DNA from: Clostridiales bacterium | GTDB lineage: Bacteria > Bacillota > Clostridia > Christensenellales > Aristaeellaceae | Direction: 5' to 3' | Length of the DNA: 57,269 bases | Assembly (NCBI GenBank): GCA_012521895.1 | Contig: JAAYLK010000046.1 | Location: 1 to 57,269 of the forward strand | Shown here: piece by piece, positions 7,676 to 15,866 of the stretch | How positions within the stretch are numbered: the first letter of the stretch is position 1 | How the letters are laid out: each line of letters opens with the position of its first letter | Notes under the pieces: model-generated | The model's database searches: none | The model's input: the letters and a program-made list of their open reading frames with translations, nothing else | Told to the model about the DNA's origin: nothing | Program-made: the position numbers and the translations under genes

Positions 7676-8770
7676 ATGAAATTGTTTTCTACACATTCAT
7701 CCCGCCAAATGATAGCGGTTTTCCTGCTCTCCATCCTGCTGACCCTGCCCCTTTTGCCCACGGCCCAGGTGGTGGAAGCGCCCCTTGTCTACATCAACCC
7801 CGGCGAGAAGGTGCCAGTCTACGAAAGCCCGGATGAGGGCACAAAGAGCGGTTTTGTACTGGACAGCGGCGCGGTTTTTGAAGTGCTCTCCATCCAGGGT
7901 GAGTGGCTCAACATCCTGCGCGTCAACGAAGCCGGCCAGCGCCTGCCCGGCTGGGTGAATGCCAGCGGCCTGCGTCCCAAAACCCAAGAGGACGGCAGCG
8001 GCATCGCCATCGTCAACAGCGCGGATCCCTTTGTGCGCGTCCACCTGCAAAAAGGCGCCAGCAGCCGGTCTGATTCCCTTGGCAAGTACTACAACGGCGT
8101 GGTAGTTACCCTGATCCAGGCACCCAAGGACAATTATGTAAAAGTGCGCATCGGCAGCCTGGAAGGCTTCATGAAGCTGGACAGCCTGCTGCTGGACGCC
8201 ATGCCCGGCAGCGTGCAGACTTATGTTCAGACCGCCACCGTGCAAAACCCCAAGGACCCCGGCCTCACCCTGCGCGCGGGGCAGAGCTACCAGTCGGACA
8301 AACTGGGCGGCTACAGCAACGGCACGCCGGTCACCGTGATTGGCCTGACAGAAGACTTCGCCCATGTCATCACCCAGGACGGCAGGATTGGCTTCATGAT
8401 GGCCTCCGGCCTCTCCCCCCAGCCTGTCTACGCCGATGTGGACCCGGGCCTGCGCGTGGAACGCCCCCAGGGCAGCGCCAGCGTGATTGACAACCAGGGC
8501 GGCCAGGGCGCCCACCTGCGCAAGAAGGGCAGCACCGCGTCTGACTCCCTGGGCTTGTACCCCAACGGCACAGAGGTGGTGGTCACCGGCGGCACCGCCT
8601 GGTGGAAACAGGTGTGGGTGGACGGCAAGACCGGCTATATGATGGCCACCTTGATCCGCGACTTCGTGCCTGAGGACGAGCCTGACCTGATCGACGAAGG
8701 CCTGGACTGGAACCCGGAGGATTACTTTGTGCAGCCTGAGGGGGATCTCGGTGGCGGGGGCTGGGAGTAG
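7676..8770 (+). CDS. Secreted protein with four SH3-like repeats
   Basis: A 364-residue exported protein. A signal peptide (MKLF through the LLTLPLLPTAQVVEA region) precedes four bacterial SH3 modules starting near residues 35, 105, 175 and 250; repeats 2-4 share a DSLGxYxNGTxVTV strand pattern and a GFM/GYMM strand before the next linker. Such modules bind peptidoglycan or other wall components in known proteins, but no catalytic domain is present here. The C-terminal tail is acidic and Gly-rich (GDLGGGGWE). ATG 7676 is chosen because GGGAGG lies at 7666-7671; the frame is open for 32 more codons upstream. A hairpin follows at 8813. Confidence 0.8.
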   Translation: MKLFSTHSSRQMIAVFLLSILLTLPLLPTAQVVEAPLVYINPGEKVPVYESPDEGTKSGFVLDSGAVFEVLSIQGEWLNILRVNEAGQRLPGWVNASGLRPKTQEDGSGIAIVNSADPFVRVHLQKGASSRSDSLGKYYNGVVVTLIQAPKDNYVKVRIGSLEGFMKLDSLLLDAMPGSVQTYVQTATVQNPKDPGLTLRAGQSYQSDKLGGYSNGTPVTVIGLTEDFAHVITQDGRIGFMMASGLSPQPVYADVDPGLRVERPQGSASVIDNQGGQGAHLRKKGSTASDSLGLYPNGTEVVVTGGTAWWKQVWVDGKTGYMMATLIRDFVPEDEPDLIDEGLDWNPEDYFVQPEGDLGGGGWE

Positions 8771-8812
8771 ATTCATTCGAAGAAGTGTCAGCGGATACTC
8801 CTTCGTTTTTCA

Positions 8813-8843
8813 GAATGGGCTGCCAAATTCCGGCAGCCCGTTC
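8813..8843 (+). terminator. Hairpin downstream of the SH3-repeat gene
   Basis: GAATGGGCTGCC (8813-8824) pairs with GGCAGCCCGTTC (8832-8843) with one G-T pair. The following TTGTGATTCT is a poor T tract, so termination is probable but not certain; the stem overlaps the next promoter's -35. Confidence 0.6.
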
Positions 8844-8872
8844 TTGTGATTCTCCCAAATTTCTGCTATACT
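8844..8872 (+). promoter_or_regulatory. Promoter of the serS T-box transcript
   Basis: TTGTGA (8844-8849) and TATACT (8867-8872) are 17 bp apart, just before the start of T-box stem I. Confidence 0.65.
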
Positions 8873-8879
8873 GCTTTCA

Positions 8880-9083
8880 TTGCGAGGAACGGGAAACTGC
8901 CTGTGAGCGTTTGAAGAGAGCCGCCAGTTGGTGCAAGGCGGCAGCGCGAAAGGCCTTCCACCCGGGAGCAGGCCGTGAGGAGCGGCAGGGGCGCGCCCCC
9001 TACAGCGCGTATGAGTGGCTGATTGCAGCAAACCGGGTGGCACCGCGGAGTCTTCCGTCCCGAGAGGGACCGGGGCTTTTTTT
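8880..9083 (+). promoter_or_regulatory. T-box riboswitch leader of serS
   Basis: The T-box sequence CGGGTGGCACCGCGG is at 9034-9048. The stem I distal part AGAGAGCCGCC with GGTGCAAGGCGGC lies near 8917-8943. After it a TCC followed by A (8957-8960) in a CCTTCCACCC context is the likely specifier, a serine codon that agrees with the downstream gene. The terminator is GTCCC gaga GGGAC (9057-9070), then a GGGG arm and seven T (9077-9083). Uncharged tRNA-Ser should pair with specifier and T-box and allow read-through. Confidence 0.92.
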
Positions 9084-9113
9084 ATTTCAACAAGATTGCA
9101 AGGAGTGTGCTTT

Positions 9114-10394
9114 ATGATTGACATCAACTTAATCCGCAACAACCCTGACCTGGTCAAAGAAAACATCAAACGCAAGTACCAGGACCACAAGCTGCCCCTG
9201 GTGGACCAGGCTTTTGAGCTGGACAAACTCAACCGCGAGGCCATCCTGGGCGCGGACAATTTACGCGCGCAGCGCAACAGCCTCTCCAAGCAAATCGGCG
9301 GGCTGATGCAAAAGGGTGAAAAAGCCCAGGCCGAAGCCGTCAAGCAGCAGGTGAAGGACCTGCAGGACGAGCTGGCCGCGTTGGAAGCCAAGGAGCGCGA
9401 ATACGAAGCCCAGCTCAAGGAAGTCATGATGCAGATTCCCCAAATCATGGACGCTTCCGTGCCGCTTGGTAAAAATGACCAGGAAAACGTGGAGATGCAG
9501 CGCTTTGGCGAGCCGATAACCCCTGCCTATGACATCCCCTACCATGTGGACATCATGGAAAAATTAAGCGGCATTGACCTGGATTCCGCCCGCAAGACCA
9601 GCGGCACCGGCTTTTATTACCTGATGGGCGACATCGCAAGGCTGCACTCCGCCGTCCTCTCCTACGCGCGGGATTTCATGATTGACCGCGGCTTCACATA
9701 CTGCATCCCGCCGTACATGATTCGCTCTGAAGTGGTCACCGGCGTCATGAGCTTTGCCGAAATGGAAAACATGATGTACAAGATTGAGGGCGAGGACCTC
9801 TACCTCATCGGCACCAGCGAACACAGCATGATTGGCAAGTTCATTGACACCATCCTCAATGACGACCAGCTGCCCCAGGCCCTCACCAGCTACTCCCCCT
9901 GCTTCCGCAAGGAAGTGGGCGCCCACGGCATAGAGGAGCGCGGCGTCTACCGCATCCACCAGTTTGAAAAGCAGGAGATGATCGTCGTCTGCAAGCCCGA
10001 GGACAGCATGATGTGGTATGAGAAACTCTGGCAGAACACCGTCGACTTCTTCCGCACCCTGGACATCCCCGTGCGCACCCTCGCCTGCTGCACCGGCGAC
10101 CTCGCGGACCTGAAAGTCATCTCCTGCGATGTCGAAGCCTGGTCCCCCCGGCAGCAGAAATACTTTGAAGTGGGCTCCTGCAGTAACCTCGGTGACGCCC
10201 AGGCCCGCCGCCTCCAAATCCGCGCCAAGGACGAGAACGGCAAGCGCTACCTGCCCCACACCCTCAACAACACCGTCGTCGCGCCCCCGCGCATGCTGAT
10301 TGCATTTTTAGAGAATAACCTGCAAGAAGATGGAACTGTCTTAATTCCCAAGGCCTTGCAGCCTTACATGGGTGGTAAGGAACGGATAGGGTAA
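9114..10394 (+). CDS. serS: Seryl-tRNA synthetase
   Basis: A 426-residue class II synthetase that charges tRNA-Ser, and tRNA-Sec where present. The N-terminal helical hairpin (about 1-105) is the tRNA-binding coiled coil. The catalytic core carries motif 2 around CFRKEVGAHG with the ERGVYRIHQFEKQE strand and motif 3 near the C terminus. Length is normal for bacteria. ATG 9114 has AAGGAG at 9100-9105. A serine T-box directly upstream controls expression and independently confirms the assignment. The gene is followed by a dispersed intergenic element instead of a simple terminator. Confidence 0.98.
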   Translation: MIDINLIRNNPDLVKENIKRKYQDHKLPLVDQAFELDKLNREAILGADNLRAQRNSLSKQIGGLMQKGEKAQAEAVKQQVKDLQDELAALEAKEREYEAQLKEVMMQIPQIMDASVPLGKNDQENVEMQRFGEPITPAYDIPYHVDIMEKLSGIDLDSARKTSGTGFYYLMGDIARLHSAVLSYARDFMIDRGFTYCIPPYMIRSEVVTGVMSFAEMENMMYKIEGEDLYLIGTSEHSMIGKFIDTILNDDQLPQALTSYSPCFRKEVGAHGIEERGVYRIHQFEKQEMIVVCKPEDSMMWYEKLWQNTVDFFRTLDIPVRTLACCTGDLADLKVISCDVEAWSPRQQKYFEVGSCSNLGDAQARRLQIRAKDENGKRYLPHTLNNTVVAPPRMLIAFLENNLQEDGTVLIPKALQPYMGGKERIG

Positions 10395-10401
10395 GCACGG
10401 A

Positions 10402-10571
10402 GAGGACGAGGAGGACGATGGGAACTTTTGAAAAAGGCCCTCAATTCGCCATAGTCGCCTGACCTCACTTGCGTTCGTTCAGACTCCTTGGCTCATTGGG
10501 CAGAATGCCGCCTTCATCCCGCACAGCGGGCGGCGGCATTCTGCACCCAAACCCTTAAAACTTTAACAGTT
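10402..10571 (+). repeat. Dispersed intergenic element, copy A
   Basis: It begins with a GAGGACGAGGAGGACGA stretch right after serS, contains a 13-bp perfect hairpin (10500-10512 with 10532-10544, itself enclosing a CCCGC/GCGGG stem), and ends in AACCCTTAAAACTTTAACA. The same head and tail occur in two copies near 14 kb. From 10572 to 10681 I see nothing else definite. Confidence 0.5.
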
Positions 10572-10681
10572 TATTCTCAGTGTATGTATAATTTTGCAAA
10601 ACCGGGAAAAGGGAGGCTAGCACAACACTGTGGCCTTCTTTTTTTATCGATTGGAATAGTAACCACGCTACCGTTGCTCCG

Positions 10682-10710
10682 TTGAATCCCCACCCTGCCT
10701 GTGGTAGTAT
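10682..10710 (+). promoter_or_regulatory. Promoter of the nitroreductase-rarA operon
   Basis: TTGAAT (10682-10687) and TAGTAT (10705-10710) are 17 bp apart, 33 bases before the nitroreductase start. Confidence 0.55.
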
Positions 10711-10742
10711 CAAGTTTGAAAATGAAGGAAGGAGGGCAGCCC

Positions 10743-11507
10743 ATGGCACTGCCATTCGAAGGATTTTATACAAAAGCCCAGCTCACCCGCTGGCTGACAG
10801 CCATGCCCAAGCGCTTCAGCTGCCGGAAGTTTTCAGGCAGCGCCGACGTGTCCCAGTTGTCCGCCCTCACCTATACCGCCCAGCGGGTCAACCTGCCGGG
10901 CATCCGCATCGCCGTGGTGCCAAAGGGCGCGCAGGACCTGGTGGTCCCCCTGCCCCTCTTCCCCCGCTTTGAGAACCTCACGCAGTACGCCGTCATCTTC
11001 GCCAAAAAGGACAGGCTGGACGCCGCCCTGCTGGCCGGCATCTCCGGCGAGGCCTTCAACCTGGAATTGGTCAGCCAGGGCCTGCAGGGCTGCTGGATCA
11101 CCGGCAACTACCGCCGCATGACCGCCATGGAGCACGCGCAAACAGACGAGCAGGTGATGGCCGTGATGCCCTTTGGCCTGCCCCAAAACAAGGACGGCGC
11201 CAGCGTCATCAAGCGCAAAATCCTCACCGCCTTCAGCCCCGACGACCCCACCCTGTGGCCCTACTGGGCCTACCGAGCGGCGGAAGCCATGCGCAGCGCG
11301 CCGTCGGCCATGAACCGCCAGCCCTGGAAGGTGAGCTACACCGGCAGCACCCTGTGCTTCACCGGCAACAAGTTGAACAGCATCGATTCCGGCATCGCTG
11401 TGCTGCACATTGAAAGCGCCCTGGCGGGCTACCAGCGAGGCTGGCGCTTGTCGACGGACAAAAAATCCCTGCTGGTGAAGGTGACGGACAGCGATGAGCC
11501 TGTTTGA
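10743..11507 (+). CDS. TM1586-type nitroreductase family protein
   Basis: A 254-residue flavin-dependent oxidoreductase-like protein. The N terminus (RFSCRKFSG) has the Arg-rich FMN-phosphate loop of nitroreductases, and the second half repeats the fold with SAPSAMNRQPWKV, the conserved Ser/Asn-Gln-Pro element. The two-lobed layout on one chain matches the TM1586 nitroreductase group (PF14512) more than classical dimeric nitroreductases. The substrate is unknown. ATG 10743 is set by AGGAGG at 10730-10735. The 3' end overlaps rarA by 14 bases, so the two are probably co-transcribed. Confidence 0.8.
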   Translation: MALPFEGFYTKAQLTRWLTAMPKRFSCRKFSGSADVSQLSALTYTAQRVNLPGIRIAVVPKGAQDLVVPLPLFPRFENLTQYAVIFAKKDRLDAALLAGISGEAFNLELVSQGLQGCWITGNYRRMTAMEHAQTDEQVMAVMPFGLPQNKDGASVIKRKILTAFSPDDPTLWPYWAYRAAEAMRSAPSAMNRQPWKVSYTGSTLCFTGNKLNSIDSGIAVLHIESALAGYQRGWRLSTDKKSLLVKVTDSDEPV

Positions 11508-12795
11508 CTTCGCGCAGCGGGAGACCGCCCGCCCCCTGGCTGACCGCATGCGCCCGCGTACAATGGACCAGTTTCTGGGGCAGGAGCATTTGGTAGGCCC
11601 TGGCAAGCTGCTGCGCCGCGCCATCCAGGCGGACCAGCTGACCTCCAGCATCTTTTACGGCCCGCCCGGCTGCGGCAAGACCACCCTGGCCTTCGTCATC
11701 TCGCAGACCACCAAGGGGCATTTTGAGCGCCTCAACGCCGTCACCAGCGGTGTAGGTGAAGTGCGAGACGTTATCAAGAACGCGAAAGACCGCTTTGCCA
11801 TGTACGGCCAGCACACCTACCTGCTGCTGGACGAGTGCCACCGCTGGAACAAGGCGCAGTCGGACTCCATCCTGCCGGCCATTGAAGAAGGCACCATCCG
11901 CTTCATCGGCTCCACCACCGAAAACCCCATGATTGCCATGACCCCGGCCATTGTCAGCCGCTGCCGGGTGTTTCAGTTTTTCCGCCTGAAGGATGAGGAC
12001 GTCAAGCAGGCCCTGCTTCAAGCCATCGCAGACCCCGAGCGCGGCCTGGGGCAATTGAACGTCAAGGCTGATGACCAGGCGCTGGACCACTGGGTGCGCG
12101 TGGCCGGCGGCGATGTGCGCACCGCCCTCAACGCCCTGGAATTGGCCGCCCTGTCCACCCCCACCGGGGAAGACGGCATCCACATCACTTTGGGCATCGC
12201 CGAGGACAGCATCCAGCAGCCCATGCTACGGGTGGATGAGACGCTCTACTACGACATGCTCTCCGCCTTTTGCAAGTCCCTGCGCGGCTCGGACCCAGAC
12301 GCCGCGATGCTGTGGGCTTCACGCCTGCTCTATGCCGGCTGTGACCCCAAGCTGATTATCCGCCGGATGATCGCCCATGCTTCTGAAGACGTCGGTCTGG
12401 CCGATCCACAGGCCTTGGTGCAGGCGGTCAGCGCCGCCAAGGCCCTGGAAGTGGTCGGCCTGCCCGAGGCGCGCCTTGCCATGACCCAGGCCATCATTTA
12501 CATCTGCTTAGCGCCCAAGTCCAACACCGTGGTCAACGCCATGAACCTGGCCGCGGCCGACGCCGAGCAGGGGCAACTGGGCGAAGTGCCCTTGTACCTG
12601 CGCGATACCCACTACCAGGGCCACCAGCGCCTGGGCAACGGGGAGGGCTACCTCTTCCCCCACGACTTCCCAGGCCACTGGGTCAAACAGAACTACATGC
12701 CCGACGGCTTTGAGGACACTGTCTACTACCGCCCGGGCCAGCTGGGCTTTGAAGGTAAGATCATCATGAAAAAGCATGAAGATGAACCGCAGTAA
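11494..12795 (+). CDS. rarA: Replication-associated recombination protein A (AAA+ ATPase)
   Basis: A 433-residue AAA+ ATPase that acts on stalled replication forks. Walker A is GPPGCGKTT (56-64), Walker B LLLDE (D113, E114), and sensor 1 lies in FIGSTTENP. The C-terminal half contains the RarA/MgsA tetramerisation region (SEDVGLADP and the AKSN/PLYLRD stretch). The motif order DRMRPRTMDQFLGQEHL at the N terminus is diagnostic for the family and separates it from RuvB and clamp loader subunits. It overlaps both neighbours, which suggests an operon with the nitroreductase and the YbaK-type gene. Confidence 0.95.
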   Translation: MSLFDFAQRETARPLADRMRPRTMDQFLGQEHLVGPGKLLRRAIQADQLTSSIFYGPPGCGKTTLAFVISQTTKGHFERLNAVTSGVGEVRDVIKNAKDRFAMYGQHTYLLLDECHRWNKAQSDSILPAIEEGTIRFIGSTTENPMIAMTPAIVSRCRVFQFFRLKDEDVKQALLQAIADPERGLGQLNVKADDQALDHWVRVAGGDVRTALNALELAALSTPTGEDGIHITLGIAEDSIQQPMLRVDETLYYDMLSAFCKSLRGSDPDAAMLWASRLLYAGCDPKLIIRRMIAHASEDVGLADPQALVQAVSAAKALEVVGLPEARLAMTQAIIYICLAPKSNTVVNAMNLAAADAEQGQLGEVPLYLRDTHYQGHQRLGNGEGYLFPHDFPGHWVKQNYMPDGFEDTVYYRPGQLGFEGKIIMKKHEDEPQ

Positions 12796-13291
12796 GGACA
12801 TCTTGTCAGCCCTCTCCGGCATGGGCATCCCCTTTACCCTCTTTGAGCACGAGCCCAAGCACAGCATTCAGGACTGCCTGAACACCCCCGGCCTTGACCC
12901 TTTGGTCGCCACCGTGCCGCGCAATGTCTTCGCCTGCAACCGCCAACAGACCGCTTTTTACCTAATCCTCATGTCTCCCATGCGCGAGTTCCGCACGGCC
13001 CAGGTCAGCAAGCTGCTGGGCGTGTCCCGCTTAAGCTTCGCGAGGGAAGACAAACTCCAGGCGCTGCTGCAGCTGGACAAGGGCGCGGTCAGCCCCCTGG
13101 GCCTGCTCTTTGACACGGAACACCAGGTGCAACTGATCATTGATGACGCGCTCCTTGCCTACCCCCGGCTCTGGTTCCATCCGGGCGTCAACACCCAGTC
13201 AGTGGAGATGGACACCGGGCATTTTCTGAACACCTTCCTGCCCGGGGTCCGGCACACACCCGTCATCATCACCTTGCCGGCCGCTGATTAA
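12776..13291 (+). CDS. YbaK/aminoacyl-tRNA deacylase family protein
   Basis: A 171-residue single-domain protein of the YbaK/ProX/INS fold, which hydrolyses mischarged aminoacyl-tRNAs in trans. The FTLFEHEP strand, the central RTAQVSKLLGVSRLSFA segment, the GAVSPLGLL loop and the HPGVNTQSVEM strand are typical of the ProX (prolyl-tRNA deacylase-like) group. The conserved catalytic Lys of YbaK is not obvious, so the exact specificity is open. It overlaps rarA by 20 bases. The ATG at 12782 is an equally possible start. Confidence 0.8.
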   Translation: MKMNRSKDILSALSGMGIPFTLFEHEPKHSIQDCLNTPGLDPLVATVPRNVFACNRQQTAFYLILMSPMREFRTAQVSKLLGVSRLSFAREDKLQALLQLDKGAVSPLGLLFDTEHQVQLIIDDALLAYPRLWFHPGVNTQSVEMDTGHFLNTFLPGVRHTPVIITLPAAD

Positions 13292-13328
13292 TCGCACAAA
13301 CAAAATCGCTTAGAAAGTAGGATTTACC

Positions 13329-13913
13329 ATGGCTCCCTATCATTTTTTTGCCTATCTCTCCCGCATGAAGCTCATCCGCCGCTGGGGCCTCATGCGCAAC
13401 CTCATCCCCGAAAATGACATGGAGCACGCCATGCAGGCCGCCATGATCGCCCACGCCATCGCCGTCATCGGCAACACCCGCTACCAGCGCAGCTACAACG
13501 CCGAGCACGTCATGGCCATGGCCCTCTTCCACGACATCTCCGAGGTCATCACCGGCGACCTGCCCACCCCCGTCAAGCACAACAACCCGCAAATCAAAGC
13601 CGAGTACCACAAAATTGAGCGCATCGCCGTCCAGCGCCTCAAACAGATGCTGCCCCTGGACCTCCAGCCCGTCTACGAACCCTTCATCATCCCCAACGGC
13701 GACTCCGAGGAATGGCGCCTGGTCAAGGCCGCCGACCGCATCTGCGGCTACATCAAGTGCCTGGAGGAAACCAAGGCCGGCAACAACGAGTTCCTCGAAG
13801 CCCGCGACGCCATCCACGCCACCCTCATGGCCATTGACCTCCCCGAAGTCCAGGACTTTATCCGCGACTTTGTGCCGGGCTTTGGCATGAGTCTGGATCA
13901 GATTTCGAGGTAG
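13329..13913 (+). CDS. YfbR-like HD-domain 5'-nucleotidase
   Basis: A 194-residue HD phosphohydrolase. His33 and the His68-Asp69 pair (LFHDISEVITGD) give the metal-binding HD set, and the MEHAMQAAMIAH and DLPTPVKH segments match YfbR, a dNMP 5'-nucleotidase that acts on deoxyribonucleoside monophosphates in nucleotide pool turnover. Length is close to the E. coli enzyme. ATG 13329 follows a weak AAAGTAGGA. A dispersed intergenic element starts immediately after the stop. Confidence 0.88.
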   Translation: MAPYHFFAYLSRMKLIRRWGLMRNLIPENDMEHAMQAAMIAHAIAVIGNTRYQRSYNAEHVMAMALFHDISEVITGDLPTPVKHNNPQIKAEYHKIERIAVQRLKQMLPLDLQPVYEPFIIPNGDSEEWRLVKAADRICGYIKCLEETKAGNNEFLEARDAIHATLMAIDLPEVQDFIRDFVPGFGMSLDQISR

Positions 13914-13917
13914 CGAC

Positions 13918-13990
13918 GACAGAGACCGGGAGGACGCCGGGGATTTTTTCTGAAGAAAAAATTCCCCGGACCCCTCAAAAGACTTTAATA
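13918..13990 (+). repeat. Dispersed intergenic element, copy B
   Basis: GACGACAGAGACCGGGAGGACG is followed by a long A/T-centred hairpin (GGGGATTTTTTC with GAAAAAATTCCCC, 13939-13967) and then CAAAAGACTTTAA. It also provides a likely terminator for the YfbR-type gene. Confidence 0.55.
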
Positions 13991-14001
13991 GGGTAAATGA
14001 A

Positions 14002-14033
14002 TGGCGCCGCTGATGCAGGGCGCCAATTTTTTT
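14002..14033 (+). terminator. Intrinsic terminator after the rarA-yfbR group
   Basis: TGGCGCC (14002-14008) pairs with GGCGCCA (14019-14025), followed by seven T at 14027-14033. Confidence 0.85.
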
Positions 14034-14046
14034 GGGAATGATGGGT

Positions 14047-14340
14047 TTAGGGCAGGATAATTTTGGGCTCTTTGTCGTTCTGGCGGTAGATGGTGAAGCG
14101 GCGGCCGATGACTTGTACGGGGCTGGCGCCGGTCAGTTCGCACAGCTGCTCACTGGCTTCGCGCGCGGTGAGCGGCGCGTTTTGCTGAACGGCGCACTTC
14201 ACCAGTTCCCGGGCTTTGAGCAGGTCATATGCCTCTTTTTGCGTGTTGGCGGTGATGCCATCCTTGCCCACATACAGGGTGGTCTCCAGGGGATTAGCCA
14301 GGGAGCGCAGGTAGGCGCGTTGTTTTCCGTTCAGTTCCAT
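14047..14340 (-). CDS. yhbY: YhbY/CRS1 family RNA-binding protein
   Basis: A 97-residue CRM-domain protein. It starts MELNGKQRAYLRSLAN, has the VGKDGIT loop that corresponds to the family GxxG motif, and ends with IGRRFTIYR. YhbY binds ribosomal precursors, probably in large-subunit assembly. The open frame begins at 14394, but ATG 14340 has AGAGGA upstream and gives the usual family length. In Bacillota yhbY often neighbours obg, as it does here (150 bases apart, same strand), although a dispersed repeat lies between them. Confidence 0.93.
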   Translation of the reverse strand: MELNGKQRAYLRSLANPLETTLYVGKDGITANTQKEAYDLLKARELVKCAVQQNAPLTAREASEQLCELTGASPVQVIGRRFTIYRQNDKEPKIILP

Positions 14341-14407
14341 GTTGTCCTCTTTCAAAATCAGTCGTTTGATCGTTTTCTGATAATAATCTTGCACATATAG
14401 AATAAAT

Positions 14408-14490
14408 GTTAAAGTCTTTTGGAAGGTTTGGAAACCTTTTCGGAAGAATTGGTTTCCGAGGTCCTCTTCGTCCTCTTCGTCCTTTCGTCC
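14408..14490 (-). repeat. Dispersed intergenic element, copy C
   Basis: Read on the minus strand directly after the obg stop: GGACGAAAGGACGAAGAGGACGAAGAGG, then nested hairpins (CGGAAACC/GGTTTCC-like arms), and CAAAAGACTTTAACA. On the plus strand it shows CCTCTTCGT twice in tandem. Head and tail match copies A and B. Confidence 0.55.
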
Positions 14491-15759
14491 CTAATCCACA
14501 AAGTCAAACTCAATGCCATCTTCACCAAGGCGGACGGTATCGCCCTCCTGGGCGCCCAGTTGGCGCAGGCGTTCGATGACGCCGGAGGCGCGGAGGGTCT
14601 TGTGGAACCAGTTCATGGACTCGTAGTCGTTGAAGTTGACGGCGTCGATGAGGGAATCCATGGACCCGCCGGTGACGACGAAGACGCCTTCCTCGTCCTG
14701 GACGGCCTCCCAGCCGCGCAGGCGCTCTTCCTCAAAGAACTCCTCTTCCTGGAGGGGCTCGGAGGGCGGGAGGGTGGCGAGGAGCTCAACAACTTTGTCA
14801 AGGAGGGGCTCCAGGCCTTCACCGGTGGCGGCGGAGACGGCGAAGAAGGGGCGGTCGCCGGCGGCTTTCCTAAGTTCGTCCAGCAGGACATGGGAGTCGG
14901 GCAGGTCCATCTTGTTGGCGATGACGATCTGCGGTCGCTGGTCCAGCTGACCGTAGCGGCGCAATTCTTCGTTGACGGTGTTGAAGTCGTCCACCGGGTC
15001 GCGGCCCTCCTGGCCGGAGGCGTCCACGACGTGCAGGAGCAACCGGGTGCGCTCCACATGGCGTAGGAAGGCAAAGCCGAGGCCCGCGCCCTCGCTGGCG
15101 TTTTCGATGAGGCCGGGGATGTCGGCCACGGCGAAGGACTGGCCCTTGTGCTGGGCGATGCCCAGGTTGGGCGTCAGGGTGGTGAAGGGGTAGTTGCCAA
15201 TCTTGGGCTGGGCGGCTGTGATGCGCGCCAGCAGGCTGCTCTTGCCGGCGTTGGGAAAGCCGACCAGGCCGACATCGGCGATGGTGCGCAGTTCCAGGAT
15301 GAATTCGTGCCAGACGGTCTTGATGCCGGGCTTGGCGAAATTGGGCGCCTGGCGGGTGGGCGTGGCGAACTTGGCGTTGCCGTGGCCGCCCCGGCCGCCA
15401 TGGAGGAGAACGCGGGTGCTGCCCGGTTCAAACATGTCGGCGACAACGGCACCGGTTTCCTTGTCGCGGATGACGGTGCCGGCGGGCACCTTGATGACCA
15501 GGTCCTCAGCACTTTTGCCGCTGCGGTTTAAGGAGGTGCCGGCGGCGCCATTGTCCGCCTGGTACTTGGTCTTGTAGCGGAAATCCATCAGGGTGTGCAG
15601 GTTGTGGTCGGCATAGAGGATGATGTCCCCGCCCTTGCCGCCGTCGCCGCCGTCCGGCCCGCCGTTTAATACATACTTCTCGCGGTGAAAGGAGACGCAA
15701 CCGTTTCCCCCATCCCCCGCCTTCAGGCGGATGACCGCCCTGTCCACAAAACTCGCCAT
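14491..15759 (-). CDS. obgE: Obg/CgtA GTPase
   Basis: A 422-residue GTPase for 50S subunit assembly and (p)ppGpp-linked growth control. The Gly-rich Obg fold occupies about 1-158 (GGDGGKGGD and GGRGGHGN repeats), the G domain follows with G1 GFPNAGKSS (167-175), G3 DIPGLIE and G4 NKMD, and the C-terminal OCT domain covers roughly 345-422. The start MASFVDRA at 15759 has AAGGAGGG before it. It is the first gene of its transcript, and the minus-strand hairpin at 15817 separates it from the secreted-protein operon upstream. Confidence 0.98.
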   Translation of the reverse strand: MASFVDRAVIRLKAGDGGNGCVSFHREKYVLNGGPDGGDGGKGGDIILYADHNLHTLMDFRYKTKYQADNGAAGTSLNRSGKSAEDLVIKVPAGTVIRDKETGAVVADMFEPGSTRVLLHGGRGGHGNAKFATPTRQAPNFAKPGIKTVWHEFILELRTIADVGLVGFPNAGKSSLLARITAAQPKIGNYPFTTLTPNLGIAQHKGQSFAVADIPGLIENASEGAGLGFAFLRHVERTRLLLHVVDASGQEGRDPVDDFNTVNEELRRYGQLDQRPQIVIANKMDLPDSHVLLDELRKAAGDRPFFAVSAATGEGLEPLLDKVVELLATLPPSEPLQEEEFFEEERLRGWEAVQDEEGVFVVTGGSMDSLIDAVNFNDYESMNWFHKTLRASGVIERLRQLGAQEGDTVRLGEDGIEFDFVD

Positions 15760-15786
15760 GGTCCCTCCTTCGTCAATGCACAGGTG

Positions 15787-15811
15787 AGTATACCACGATG
15801 TACAAACATCG
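15787..15811 (-). promoter_or_regulatory. obg promoter region with an inverted repeat
   Basis: On the minus strand a TATACT -10 lies at 15792-15787. Just upstream of it CGATGT-4-ACATCG forms an inverted repeat (15796-15811), in the spacer where a regulator could block polymerase. The -35 is weak. Confidence 0.4.
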
Positions 15812-15816
15812 TCATC

Positions 15817-15853
15817 AAAAACAACGGCCTGCGGTTTCGCCGCAGGCCGTTGT
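15817..15853 (-). terminator. Terminator of the uvrC-secreted protein operon
   Basis: A perfect 14-bp stem (15821-15834 with 15840-15853, loop TTTCG on the plus strand) ends in five T when read on the minus strand. Confidence 0.92.
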
Positions 15854-15866
15854 GATGGATCAGGTG

